Below are positions 26,089 through 35,231 of a DNA stretch of 64,000 nucleotides, one piece after another. Both the position numbers and the translations under genes were made by a program. Every line of letters starts with the position of its first letter. Positions within the stretch are counted from its first letter, which is position 1. The notes under the pieces were generated by a model. It did not search any database. It worked only from the letters and a program-made list of their open reading frames with translations, and was not told the origin of the DNA. Origin of the DNA: an uncultured Eubacterium sp. (lineage in GTDB: Bacteria; Bacillota; Clostridia; Lachnospirales; Lachnospiraceae); assembly GCA_910589595.1 (NCBI GenBank), contig CAJUTM010000012.1:19813-83812 (forward strand), in the 5' to 3' direction.

Positions 26089-27171
26089 ATGTTATTTGTA
26101 AAGGTAGATGACCTTAAGGTGGGAATGCGGTTGGGCAAACCGATTTATAATAAGAATGGGGTATTGTTGTATGACCGTGATACAAAGCTGACGATGCAGG
26201 CGATTTACGGTATTAAAAATTTCCGGCTGCTGGGATTGTATATTTTGGAGCCGGCAGAGCCGGTGCCGCCGATGACAGAGGATGATATAAACTTCGAGCG
26301 CTTCCAGACAATGTCGGTATTTAGTATTCGGGAAGACTTGGATTTAATCAGCGCAGGAAAAAAGGACAAAGGATTGGACTGGCTGTGCAGCCTGATTATT
26401 AAAAATTACGGCGGACTTGACCACAAGATTAATTTTGTTCAGAACTTGCGCAGCGGCGAGGATTACGTGTACAAGCATGTCCTTAACGTTGCCATTTTAT
26501 CAGCGATTATCGCCGGACAGATGGGCTTTTCCCTCGGACGGATTAATACGCTTGTAAAGGCGGCGGTTCTGCACGATATCGGTGCGCTTAAGATGAAAGA
26601 CGTTGACGACGAAGAGCTGGAGCCGGATGTGAAAGAAGCGATTAAAAACAATACGCTGGAAATCCTGAAAAATTATGGTGATTTGGACGAGGATATCATG
26701 CGCCTGATTACCCAGATGCAGGAGATTTATACGAATGCCGAAACGGAAGAAAATTCGGAAGCATTATTGAGTAATATAAATGCCAATATTCTTTATGTGT
26801 CCGATGCGTACGACCGGATGACGGCCATGAAATCAAGTGAGGAGCCAACTTCCGAAGTAAAGGCGATTCGCGCGCTGCTGGCGGACGAAAAGCGGTATAA
26901 CCGCACGGTAGTCAATGCCCTGATAAAAGCGATTAATATTTTATATCCGGGCGTCTGCGTGGAACTTTCCAATGGAGAAAAGGGATTGGTAATCCGTGGC
27001 AACGACGATAATATTTTTGAACCGGTTGTTTTAAATTTCCGCGACAATACACTGCACGATTTGTCTCTTCCATCAGTAAAAGACGAGTTGCAGATAGCCG
27101 ATGTAATGAAAACGATGGATAACCGCATTAAATTGGATTCGAGCTTATTGGAGGAATATGCGGAGAACTAA
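26089..27171 (+). CDS. HD-domain protein related to HD-GYP phosphodiesterases, GYP part lost
   Basis: ATG 26089 follows CGAGGAGG; a longer frame exists but lacks a site. The 360-residue protein has a DUF3391-like N-terminus (DDLKVGMRLGKPIYNKNG) and an HD core with AVLHDIGALKM (His162, Asp163). Where HD-GYP proteins have HHE followed by GxGYP, this one reads NNTLEILKNYGDLDED, so the c-di-GMP signature is absent. The rest keeps the helical layout (SDAYDRMTAMKSS matches the usual DAYDAMTSDRPY). It may act as a sensor or binding protein rather than an enzyme. It precedes flagellar genes. Confidence 0.75.
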   Translation: MLFVKVDDLKVGMRLGKPIYNKNGVLLYDRDTKLTMQAIYGIKNFRLLGLYILEPAEPVPPMTEDDINFERFQTMSVFSIREDLDLISAGKKDKGLDWLCSLIIKNYGGLDHKINFVQNLRSGEDYVYKHVLNVAILSAIIAGQMGFSLGRINTLVKAAVLHDIGALKMKDVDDEELEPDVKEAIKNNTLEILKNYGDLDEDIMRLITQMQEIYTNAETEENSEALLSNINANILYVSDAYDRMTAMKSSEEPTSEVKAIRALLADEKRYNRTVVNALIKAINILYPGVCVELSNGEKGLVIRGNDDNIFEPVVLNFRDNTLHDLSLPSVKDELQIADVMKTMDNRIKLDSSLLEEYAEN

Positions 27172-27196
27172 AGATTTTTACACTTTCGTCCGACAT
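27169..27196 (+). promoter_or_regulatory. Possible sigma-D/sigma-28 flagellar promoter
   Basis: TAAA (27169-27172) followed after 16 bases by TCCGACAT (27189-27196) is close to the flagellar consensus TAAA-N15-GCCGATAT. It overlaps the stop codon of the HD gene and precedes the DUF6240-flagellin-fliS genes. Confidence 0.4.
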
Positions 27197-27216
27197 ATAG
27201 GTATAAGGATTGGAAA

Positions 27217-30060
27217 GTGAGTGTGAAATCTATGGTGATTGAATCAAATAAGATTTCCCTTACCTTGCAGGATACCGACGCGATGAAAAATATCGGGGTA
27301 TCTGTACCGAACGCCAAGGACGGCGATATCTCCCGTGTGAACAGGGGAGTGACTATGGATGGTCTCGTACATAAAGAGGCGGGAAATGCAACAAGTGTAT
27401 ATACGGAGGCAGAAGCCAGACAATACAAGGAACAGGAAGTTGTGCTGCCGACGGATTCTCAAATGTCTCCGGCTGATTTTATCAGCCGCTGTACGACTGG
27501 GGAAGACGCGAAGGCAGTATCCGATGAGGGTACTCCGTTAGAAGAATATACTTCATCCCAACTGGATAGAGCGATTAGCCGTATCAAGCAGGAGCGGCGT
27601 GAAAAGGAAGACGCTATTGAGCATCAGGTGGACAGGGAAAGAGAAGAAGCAGAGGCGATAGACGAGGCGGCAGTACAGAACGCCGCCAGAGAACAGGTTT
27701 CTTCCCAAATACAGGCACAGATGCAGCAGAGCGGTTTGCCGGTCACGTCAGAAAACATGATGCGTCTTTCTCATGCCATCGAAATGGCGGCAGGGATTCA
27801 CTCTTTTTCGGAAGGTTCGATGAAGTTTTTTATTTCTCAGAATTTAAGTGTTACGCCGGAAAATATCAGTGGCAGCATGTATAGCGTACAAGGTGAGCAG
27901 GCAGAGGCGGCAGCTACGGAAGAAAGTACATTTGCCGAAGTGGAAGAGCAGGTGCGCGACGTCCTGTCAGAATATGGCGTGGAGCCGGACGAAGAGACGC
28001 TGGAAACGGCAAAGTGGCTCTATGATAATAACCTGCCGGTGACGCTGGAGCATGTGAAAACGTGTGAGAAGCTGGCAGAGTTAAAAGAGACGGATTCGGA
28101 AGTTCTGACGGCGAGAATTATCGACAGTATGGCCGATGGCGTGCGTCCGGAAAAGGCGAACCTCTTAAAGATTTCCGTGGCGGAAGCGATTACCGCCCGA
28201 CGTCAGTTAGAAGAAATCCGCCTTTCCATGAGTATTGAGGCGGTGCGCAATATGTCGGCAAAAGGGATTGATTTGGATATTTCCAATCTGAAACAGATTG
28301 TCGACGAGCTGCGGGTGCAGGAGCAGCAGGCGAAAGAAGCAATGCTGCAGGAGACCGGATTACCGGTGACCGATGAAAATAAGCAGTTGATGAGCGATAC
28401 GATACAGGCCGCAAAACAGGTGCTGGCGGCGCCGGCGCCGTTTCTCGGAGAGGCAATGGAAGCACAAGATACGGATACATTGCGGCAATTATCGGAAAAG
28501 GCTGTCAATTTTACGGATTCGTTTGCCAGAGCCGAACAGAGCTATGAGGCGGTTGGCACGGAAGTGCGCAGAGACCTCGGGGATTCGATACAGAAAGCAT
28601 TTACAAATGTAGACAGTATTCTCCTTGATTTGAATATGGAATGTACGGCGCAGAACCAGCGCGCCGTCAGAAGTCTGGCGTATAATCAGATACCTCTGAC
28701 CGAAGAAAATATTGTGCGCATGAAAGAATACGACACACGGATTACATCGCTGATGGAGACGATGAAGCCTCCGGTCGTGGCAGAACTCATACGGCGCGGA
28801 ATTAATCCGCTGGAAATATCGTTAGATGAGTTAGGAGCAGAGGCGCAGACGATTTTAGAAGAGACAGGAGCAGAGGATATTGCTTTTTCCAAATATATAT
28901 GGAAGCTGGAGCACCAGAAAGCAATTACGCCGGAAGAGCGGGAAACAATGATAGGCGTGTACCGCCTGTTAGATAAGATAGAAAAGAGCGATGGCGCGGC
29001 TGCCGGCCAGTTAATGAAAGAGGGGCGGGAATTGTCGCTGCAATCGCTACTCTCCGCTGTGCGCACCCGAAGAGATTCGGGAATGGATGTGCAGATAGAC
29101 GACGATTTTGGCGGGTTAGAACAGACGATTGCCAACAGTACGTCTATTTCCGAACAAATTCAGTCCGCATACCGGAAACAGGTTGCGAGACAGTTACGGG
29201 AATGCCTGTCGCCGGAAGTACTGCGCGAATATGCGGAAGAAGACATGACGTTAGAGCAGTTGCTGGAACTGAGCCGGAGTAGCGTTGGAGAGGAAGCGGA
29301 ATACTACCAGCAGATGGTAAGCGAGTGGCAGGAGACGCTTTCCGGTGCGCAGGAGCAGGTAAAACAGTTTCTGGCACAGCTTGATTTGCCGGACACAATG
29401 GCAAATCTGCAATTGGCGCAAAATTTCCTCAAACAGGGGAACAAAGATTTTACTACCTACTGGGAACCGGAAGACAGCGGGGAAATCTTAGAGGCCATGG
29501 AGCAGCCGGAGCAGTTGGATGAAGTTTACGAAGCGCTGGATAAAAGACACGAAGAAGCGCTTGCGAAAGTCCGTGAAAAGGACGATATAGAGTATGTGGA
29601 TATTCACAGCATGGCGATGATGAACAATCGCATTTCCTTTTACGGAAAGCTGAGGAATTATCAGATGTACGAAGTTCCGGTAATTACGGAACAGGGTGTG
29701 ACAACTTGTAATGTCACTGTTCAGTCAGATGCCTCCCAAAAGAAAGGCACGGTGGAGATTGTCATGGAATCGTTTGAATTTGGCCGTTTGCAGGCAAGTT
29801 TCAAATTGAGCGGCAACCGTATAAAAGGCTTCGTGACGGTTGCGGACAAAGAGCAGGTAGCAAATTGTCAGACACGTATGGATGAATTTGAAAAGGATTT
29901 GGAAGAGCGCGGATTTACAATGGATGGTAATAGCCTGATTGCTGGCAGCCGGGATTCTCTTCTTATTGGAGATAGAGCAGAGGGTGCAAAAAATACAGAC
30001 TTGTACCGAATTGCCAAAACATTTATTATTGCGATGAGTAGAAAGGACGATGCAGCATGA
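27217..30060 (+). CDS. DUF6240 protein with FliK-like C-terminal domain
   Basis: The 947-residue protein starts at GTG 27217 after AAGGAT. It is acidic, helical and has no signal peptide. Several units begin with a variant of LPVTxEN: GLPVTSENMM (about 178), NLPVTLEH (about 272), GLPVTDENKQ (about 380), QIPLTEENIV (about 492). The last 140 residues (from about 800, IHSMAMMNNRISFYGKLRNY to RIAKTFIIAMS) resemble the C-terminal export-switch domain of hook-length control protein FliK. The stop overlaps the flagellin ATG (ATGA). This suggests a flagellar export or length-control role, which is inference; the family is uncharacterised. Confidence 0.75.
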   Translation: MSVKSMVIESNKISLTLQDTDAMKNIGVSVPNAKDGDISRVNRGVTMDGLVHKEAGNATSVYTEAEARQYKEQEVVLPTDSQMSPADFISRCTTGEDAKAVSDEGTPLEEYTSSQLDRAISRIKQERREKEDAIEHQVDREREEAEAIDEAAVQNAAREQVSSQIQAQMQQSGLPVTSENMMRLSHAIEMAAGIHSFSEGSMKFFISQNLSVTPENISGSMYSVQGEQAEAAATEESTFAEVEEQVRDVLSEYGVEPDEETLETAKWLYDNNLPVTLEHVKTCEKLAELKETDSEVLTARIIDSMADGVRPEKANLLKISVAEAITARRQLEEIRLSMSIEAVRNMSAKGIDLDISNLKQIVDELRVQEQQAKEAMLQETGLPVTDENKQLMSDTIQAAKQVLAAPAPFLGEAMEAQDTDTLRQLSEKAVNFTDSFARAEQSYEAVGTEVRRDLGDSIQKAFTNVDSILLDLNMECTAQNQRAVRSLAYNQIPLTEENIVRMKEYDTRITSLMETMKPPVVAELIRRGINPLEISLDELGAEAQTILEETGAEDIAFSKYIWKLEHQKAITPEERETMIGVYRLLDKIEKSDGAAAGQLMKEGRELSLQSLLSAVRTRRDSGMDVQIDDDFGGLEQTIANSTSISEQIQSAYRKQVARQLRECLSPEVLREYAEEDMTLEQLLELSRSSVGEEAEYYQQMVSEWQETLSGAQEQVKQFLAQLDLPDTMANLQLAQNFLKQGNKDFTTYWEPEDSGEILEAMEQPEQLDEVYEALDKRHEEALAKVREKDDIEYVDIHSMAMMNNRISFYGKLRNYQMYEVPVITEQGVTTCNVTVQSDASQKKGTVEIVMESFEFGRLQASFKLSGNRIKGFVTVADKEQVANCQTRMDEFEKDLEERGFTMDGNSLIAGSRDSLLIGDRAEGAKNTDLYRIAKTFIIAMSRKDDAA

Positions 30061-31478
30061 AAATTAATACAAATGTAACCGCACTTCGTGCGAATTTTAA
30101 CTTGAACAGCGTACAGAGTAACCTGACTGCCAGTACGGCGAAATTATCTTCCGGATACCGGATTACAAAGGCGGCGGACGACGCTGCCGGTATGGCGATT
30201 TCCCAAAAGATGAAAGCGCAGATACGCGGCTTGCAGAGAGCTTCCCAAAATGGTTCGGACGGCGTTTCTTTTATCCAGACGACAGAGGGAGCGATGGCTG
30301 AGATTGAAAATATGTTACAGCGTTGCCGCGAGTTGTCGGTTCAGGCGGCAAACGAAACGAATACGATTGATGACAAGAAATCAATACAAAACGAGATTGA
30401 TTCTTTACGGGCGGAAATTGACCGTCTTTCCGAGCAGACGGAGTATAATACGATGAGCGTGCTGGACGGCTCCTGCTGCCGTCAGTCATCTTCTTCCAAC
30501 GTGGGAGTCAAGTTGATTATGGCAAGCGACGACGTACCGCTTACGTCCTATGAATTTACGATAAATAGTGCGGCGACACAGGCTACGGCAGTGACGGGCG
30601 CGATTAATTTTACACCTGCGGAAGAAGTGACAAAAGCAGCGGCAGGGAAGATACAGATTAATGGAGAAACCATTGAAATTAAAGAGGGTATGACGTACGA
30701 AGAAGTCTATGCCAACATTCGGGATTATTGTGAGATGATGAATATAGATGTGGCGCCGGTAAATGCTGCAGGAACGGAATGTGAGTTATCACAGGCAACA
30801 AATCTCTCTTTCACTTCCGTATTATATGGCTCCTCACAGGAGATTAAAATTACAACGGACAATGCAGATTTGGCGCAGAAACTTGGTATCAATGGTGTCA
30901 CGGCCACAAAGGGTACGGATGCGTCGGTTACGCTAGATACGGCTTCCGGCTTTTCGAATACGGCAACGGTCTTTGTCGATGGCGCCCGCATGGAGATTTC
31001 CGACCGCGACGGATTCCGCATGGTGTTTGATGTGGCGAATGCAACAGCGCCTTCCGACGCAACGGTTACGATGCTGGATGCCGGATATATTTCTGTACAG
31101 ATTGGCGCTAACGAGGGACAGACGATTGATTTGTCAATTCCGGCGGTGAATACGAAAGTACTGGCAGTAGAAAATTGTAATGTATGTACTCACGAAGGAG
31201 CATCGGCCGCTATTACAGCGTTTAACGACGCAGTTGATGAGGTATCGGCGATACGCTCCAAACTGGGAGCTTATCAGAACCGTCTGGACTCTGCCATTAC
31301 CAGTCTGGATTTGACGGCGGAGAATTTGACAGAAGCCTGCTCCCGTATTGAAGATGTTGATATGTCGGAGGAAATGACGAAATATACGCAGTACAGTGTG
31401 CTGGTACAGGCAGGAACTTCCATGCTGGCGCAGGCCAATAACCAGCCGCAGACGATTTTGCAGCTGCTTCAGGGCTGA
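30057..31478 (+). CDS. Flagellin
   Basis: The 473-residue protein has the conserved flagellin ends: MKINTNVTALRANFNLNSVQ, then LSSGYRITKAADDAAGMAIS, and at the C-terminus QNRLDSAITSLDLTAENLTE through QANNQPQTILQLLQG. The middle (about 145-380) is a variable D2/D3 region. Eight cysteines are present, unusual for flagellins. It is translationally coupled to the DUF6240 gene by an ATGA overlap and followed 15 bases later by its chaperone gene fliS. It forms the filament outside the cell. Other flagellins may be encoded elsewhere. Confidence 0.95.
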   Translation: MKINTNVTALRANFNLNSVQSNLTASTAKLSSGYRITKAADDAAGMAISQKMKAQIRGLQRASQNGSDGVSFIQTTEGAMAEIENMLQRCRELSVQAANETNTIDDKKSIQNEIDSLRAEIDRLSEQTEYNTMSVLDGSCCRQSSSSNVGVKLIMASDDVPLTSYEFTINSAATQATAVTGAINFTPAEEVTKAAAGKIQINGETIEIKEGMTYEEVYANIRDYCEMMNIDVAPVNAAGTECELSQATNLSFTSVLYGSSQEIKITTDNADLAQKLGINGVTATKGTDASVTLDTASGFSNTATVFVDGARMEISDRDGFRMVFDVANATAPSDATVTMLDAGYISVQIGANEGQTIDLSIPAVNTKVLAVENCNVCTHEGASAAITAFNDAVDEVSAIRSKLGAYQNRLDSAITSLDLTAENLTEACSRIEDVDMSEEMTKYTQYSVLVQAGTSMLAQANNQPQTILQLLQG

Positions 31479-31493
31479 TAGGGGGAGAGCCGG

Positions 31494-31973
31494 ATGGAGA
31501 AAAGTAAATTACAGGAGTTTGCCGCACGGGTGACGCAGGCAAACCGGAGTGAATTAGTCGTTGTTATCTATGAGGCGGTATTGGCGAGTATTGCAGAAGG
31601 AAAACGCTGTCTGGCAGAAGAGCAGATAGAAGAGGCGCGGTTGGAAATCTCCCGCGCCCGCAGTCTGATTACCGAATTGATGGGCAGTCTGGATATGCAA
31701 TATGGAATTTCCCACTATTTGCGCCAGCTCTATATCTTTGCCTACCATGAATTGTGTCATGGGATAGCCATGCGCCAACCGGAACTTTTTGACCACGCTT
31801 CCGACATATTTGAAAAATTGCTGCCGTCGTTTCAGGAAGTGGCAAAACAGGATGATTCGGAAGCGGTTATGCAAAATGTTCAGACAATTTATGCCGGTCT
31901 TACTTATGGACGGGGAACTCTGAATGAAACTATTGGTGTCGAAGTAGATACTAACCGTGGATTTCAGGCTTAG
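31494..31973 (+). CDS. fliS: Flagellar export chaperone FliS
   Basis: The 159-residue helical protein starts at ATG 31494 after GGGGGAGAG. It matches FliS: NRSELVVVIYEAVLASIAEG at the start, a helix with ISRARSLITELMGSLD, and YGRGTLNE near the end. FliS binds the flagellin C-terminus in the cytoplasm and prevents early polymerisation. The position next to the flagellin gene supports this. It is about 30 residues longer than the usual FliS because of its C-terminal tail. Nothing like FliD is in the window. Confidence 0.88.
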   Translation: MEKSKLQEFAARVTQANRSELVVVIYEAVLASIAEGKRCLAEEQIEEARLEISRARSLITELMGSLDMQYGISHYLRQLYIFAYHELCHGIAMRQPELFDHASDIFEKLLPSFQEVAKQDDSEAVMQNVQTIYAGLTYGRGTLNETIGVEVDTNRGFQA

Positions 31974-32023
31974 TAAGTGGTGATGTATCGTACCGTCAGG
32001 CTGTTAAAAATTTTTTTGGCGGG

Positions 32024-32230
32024 TTACGCACGTTTGTCCTGCACTTGGCGTAAGAGGTATTTGTAGCGAAACGATAAGGCGTTTATTTCATAAATATAGC
32101 TATCAATCAAATCGGGGTCGCAGACATTTTCAAAATTGGAATTGGCTGTTTCCAGCGCCTGTTGTAAATCTTCTATTTCCTGCATTAGTTTGGCTTTTGC
32201 CAAACTGGCAGGGTCTTTTTTTTGTTTCAT
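32024..32230 (-). CDS. Small DUF2508-like helical protein
   Basis: ATG 32230 (MKQKKDPAS) sits 5 bases after GGAGG, so I use it instead of a start 6 codons earlier. The 68 residues form two helices (LAKAKLMQEIEDLQQALETA, then LIDSYIYEINALSFRYKYLL), like the YaaL/DUF2508 family. No function is known. It is convergent with fliS and divergent from the Tad operon. Confidence 0.65.
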   Translation of the reverse strand: MKQKKDPASLAKAKLMQEIEDLQQALETANSNFENVCDPDLIDSYIYEINALSFRYKYLLRQVQDKRA

Positions 32231-32370
32231 AAAAACCTCCATTCCCAAATTTTTCTCGAACTCCTAAATGCTTTTGCGGAAAAAGTTGTATTGCAATCTG
32301 TTTATTATAAGTATAGTCTCAAGCGGCAAAACTATTCATTTTAAGTGGCGTTATACGCAAAAAAAAGTTG

Positions 32371-32399
32371 TTGACAAAAAAATACCGCTGTGATAATTT
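32371..32399 (+). promoter_or_regulatory. Promoter of the Tad pilus operon
   Basis: TTGACA (32371-32376) and TAATTT (32394-32399) are 17 bases apart, 30 bases before the first operon gene. GATAAT at 32392-32397 is an alternative -10. Confidence 0.6.
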
Positions 32400-32428
32400 G
32401 TTATTCAAATCACACGAAAGGGGTGAGA

Positions 32429-32953
32429 TTGATTTTCGAATACGGGATACTGTTTCCTGTTCTCGTATTAGCTTCTCTTTTTGATTTATGGCAGTACAAA
32501 GTGCCGAATGCGCTTTGTGGAGCCGCTCTTATTATCAGTTTAATCACACATTGGGAAGAACAAAGTTTTTATGGCCTTGTTCTTTGGTTCTCAGGAATTA
32601 TCATTCCATTTATTCTATGTTATGTACTATATTGCTGCCGCATGCTCGGAGCCGGTGATAGTAAATTGCTTTCCGTTATCGGGAGTTTTGTCGGGGTTTC
32701 CATGCTGCTGCGTATTATGGCAGGCGCCATCGTTGTCGGTGCAGGTATGTCAGTCTTTAAAATGTTGCGGTATCGCAATGGAAAACAGCGTTTTCTGAAA
32801 CTTTGGCGCTATATCGTTAAGTGTATGAAAAACCGTCGTCCGGAACCCTATTACGACTGGCAGCAGGAGGGCGACGAGGGAGTGATTCCATTTGTAATTG
32901 CCATATCAATATCGACATTATGGTGTCTGTACAGTCATCAGGGAGGTGGTTGA
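32429..32953 (+). CDS. Prepilin peptidase (A24 family), first gene of the Tad operon
   Basis: The start is probably TTG 32429 after AAAGGGGTGAG; the frame is open to a GTG 13 codons upstream. The 174 residues form about six membrane helices. The two catalytic aspartates lie in LFDLWQYKVPN and GAGDSK, the pattern of A24 aspartic peptidases (TadV/CpaA). The enzyme trims leader peptides of pilins on the cytoplasmic side of the membrane. The operon has a second, shorter homolog at 40392. A 70-residue extension after the core ends in a further helix. Confidence 0.85.
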   Translation: MIFEYGILFPVLVLASLFDLWQYKVPNALCGAALIISLITHWEEQSFYGLVLWFSGIIIPFILCYVLYCCRMLGAGDSKLLSVIGSFVGVSMLLRIMAGAIVVGAGMSVFKMLRYRNGKQRFLKLWRYIVKCMKNRRPEPYYDWQQEGDEGVIPFVIAISISTLWCLYSHQGGG

Positions 32954-32956
32954 CAC

Positions 32957-34009
32957 TTGGAAGTTATTTTACTCTTATATGTGAGGGAAGAGGACTATGG
33001 ACGCCGATTGCTGCGCTTTCTGCTCGGAAAGAAAAACAGTTTTTTACATCCGGAATTAGTAACCGATGAGAGAATGCTCTGGAATCGGGCAGGAACGCAG
33101 ACACAGAGAATTGTCGTCTTGACAGATAGGGAAATGGCGGTAAAAGAAGAAAAAAGAGAAATCATTTATCTGTCGGCACAGCGCAGTGATGAATGGAAAA
33201 GTGTTTATCAGTATCAGAAAGCGGAGAGTCTGTACAGAGAATTGATTGCAAAACTTGGAATCGAGGAAAAGAAGCCACATGAGCCATTATCGGATAGTGC
33301 GGCACACAGCGGGGGGATATGGTTTCTTTTTTCAACGGATGGCATTGGTTTGACAGCAGCAGCCGTAATGGCGGCGCAGTACTTAGCCCTGCAAGGGAAC
33401 TGCCTGTATGTAAATCTCACGGAATTTCCAGTATGGTTTGGGGAAACTCTTTGTGAAAAACCGGATTTTCAACTGGCGGGAGCAGGGGAGCTGTTATTTA
33501 TCTCGGAAGACAGGGAATTTATCCGACGGGAAAAAGAGGTGAGGAAAGCGCTCGGAAAAGCGTACTTACTGCCGCCGTTCCATCACTACAAAGATTTGTT
33601 TGACAGCACAAAAGAAGACTGGCAGCAGATGTTTCACCGTCTGCGGAGCGATTGCGGTTATGATTCTATTGTGGTAGAGCTTGGTTGCCTGACAGAGCAT
33701 ACGCTCGATTTACTGAGTCTTGGCGATAAAATCCTGCTTTTTAACCAGAAAGGAATATTAGGCGACATCCGTTTCCATGTATGGGAACAGTACTGCCGGA
33801 TGGAAAAGAGAAAAGAATTGCTGCGGCAAATTCACCGATGTGCGATACCGGATGAATGGCAGGAATGGGAAACGATGATGCTAGATGAATCGTGGGAAGA
33901 AATGACAGAGAATAAGCAATTCATGTCAAAGATAGAAGCGATACTTTATCAGGAGCAAGAGGAGGAAGAAGATGTGTACTGTCTGGAGGGCTTTGAGGGA
34001 GAGACGTAG
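32957..34009 (+). CDS. TadZ/CpaE-like pilus assembly protein
   Basis: The 350-residue protein starts at TTG 32957, 7 bases after GGGAGGTGG. It has an N-terminal receiver-like part (1-105) and a degenerate MinD-like part (GIWFLFSTDGIGLTAAAVMA, about 122-142), where the P-loop is no longer a proper Walker A. Later segments such as YDSIVVELGCLTEHTLDLL match the MinD fold. TadZ proteins help place the pilus machine at the membrane. Its position directly before tadA supports the call. The next gene overlaps its 3' end by 38 bases. Confidence 0.75.
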   Translation: MEVILLLYVREEDYGRRLLRFLLGKKNSFLHPELVTDERMLWNRAGTQTQRIVVLTDREMAVKEEKREIIYLSAQRSDEWKSVYQYQKAESLYRELIAKLGIEEKKPHEPLSDSAAHSGGIWFLFSTDGIGLTAAAVMAAQYLALQGNCLYVNLTEFPVWFGETLCEKPDFQLAGAGELLFISEDREFIRREKEVRKALGKAYLLPPFHHYKDLFDSTKEDWQQMFHRLRSDCGYDSIVVELGCLTEHTLDLLSLGDKILLFNQKGILGDIRFHVWEQYCRMEKRKELLRQIHRCAIPDEWQEWETMMLDESWEEMTENKQFMSKIEAILYQEQEEEEDVYCLEGFEGET

Positions 34010-35231
34010 TCTGCTAAAAGAGAATGTGCTTAAAAAAGTGCCGGTGGGGGTGGAATTAGAGGATAACGAGCTTCTTACCCTTATTGAAGAGGAGATTCAG
34101 GGTATGCAGCAGGACGGGTATCTTCGTCTGGAAGAGAAAAAGCAGTTACGTCATATGGTGTTCAATGCTCTGCGGCGGATGGACGTATTACAGGATTTGC
34201 TGGATGATGAAGAGGTGACGGAAATCATGGTAAATGGTGCGGAGCATATTTTTGTGGAAAAGGAGGGAAACCTTACGGAAACCGGATACCGGTTTGAGAA
34301 CCGCCAGCGTCTGGAAGATATTGCGCAGCAGATTGCCTCGTCTGGAAATCGTCTCGTCAATGAATCGAATCCGATTTTAGATGCCAGATTAGAAGATGGT
34401 TCCCGCGTCAATATTGTCGTACCTCCGATTGCCATAGAGGGGCCTGTCATTACCATCCGCAAGTTTCCAAAGGAAGCAATGACAATGGAAAGACTTATCC
34501 GTATGGGGGCAGTAACCGAAGAAGTAGAGGAATTTTTGCGAAAGCTCGTGCAGGCGAAATACAATATTTTTATATCGGGAGGAACCGGCGCGGGGAAGAC
34601 GACGTTTTTAAATATTCTCTCAAATTATATTCCGTCAGCGGAGCGGGTCATAACAATAGAAGATTCGGCAGAACTGCAAATTCAGAACATACAAAATCTT
34701 GTCCGTCTGGAGGCAAGAAATGCCAATGTAGAGGGAAAGAATCAGGTGACAATTCGGGATTTGGTCAAAAGCGCGCTGCGTATGCGGCCGGACAGGATAA
34801 TCGTCGGAGAGATTCGCGATACGGCGGCCATTGACCTTTTGACTGCAATGAATACGGGGCACGACGGCAGCCTTTCTACCGGACATGCCAACAGTCCGGC
34901 GGATATGTTGAACCGCTTGGAGACACTTGTTCTTATGGGACTTGACATTCCGTTAGCGGCCATTCGGCAGCAGATTGCATCCGGCATTGATATCGTTGTA
35001 CATCTGGGACGCTTACGGGATAAATCTCGAAAGGTGCTGGAAGTAAGTGAAGTTGGCGATGTGGTAAATGGGAAAATATGTCTGCGGCCTCTATATCGGT
35101 TTTGTGAACGGGGGGAGAGGAACGGAAAAGTAATAGGAAGACTGGAAAAGACGGACAGGGAGCTGCAGGCGGTAGAAAAATGCCAGAGGGCGGGAATTGA
35201 TTTGATAAGCGGGGAGATGAGAGGAACGTGA
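33972..35231 (+). CDS. tadA: TadA/CpaF-type pilus assembly ATPase
   Basis: The 419-residue protein starts at ATG 33972 within the 3' end of the tadZ-like gene, after GAGGAGGAAGAAG. It carries the secretion ATPase motifs: Walker A SGGTGAGKTTF, Asp box VITIEDSAEL, Walker B ALRMRPDRIIVGEIRD and His box GSLSTGHANS. The N-terminal part includes DDEEVTEIMVNG, common to CpaF. It forms a hexamer under the membrane and drives pilus assembly. The next gene overlaps by 4 bases. Confidence 0.95.
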   Translation: MCTVWRALRERRSLLKENVLKKVPVGVELEDNELLTLIEEEIQGMQQDGYLRLEEKKQLRHMVFNALRRMDVLQDLLDDEEVTEIMVNGAEHIFVEKEGNLTETGYRFENRQRLEDIAQQIASSGNRLVNESNPILDARLEDGSRVNIVVPPIAIEGPVITIRKFPKEAMTMERLIRMGAVTEEVEEFLRKLVQAKYNIFISGGTGAGKTTFLNILSNYIPSAERVITIEDSAELQIQNIQNLVRLEARNANVEGKNQVTIRDLVKSALRMRPDRIIVGEIRDTAAIDLLTAMNTGHDGSLSTGHANSPADMLNRLETLVLMGLDIPLAAIRQQIASGIDIVVHLGRLRDKSRKVLEVSEVGDVVNGKICLRPLYRFCERGERNGKVIGRLEKTDRELQAVEKCQRAGIDLISGEMRGT

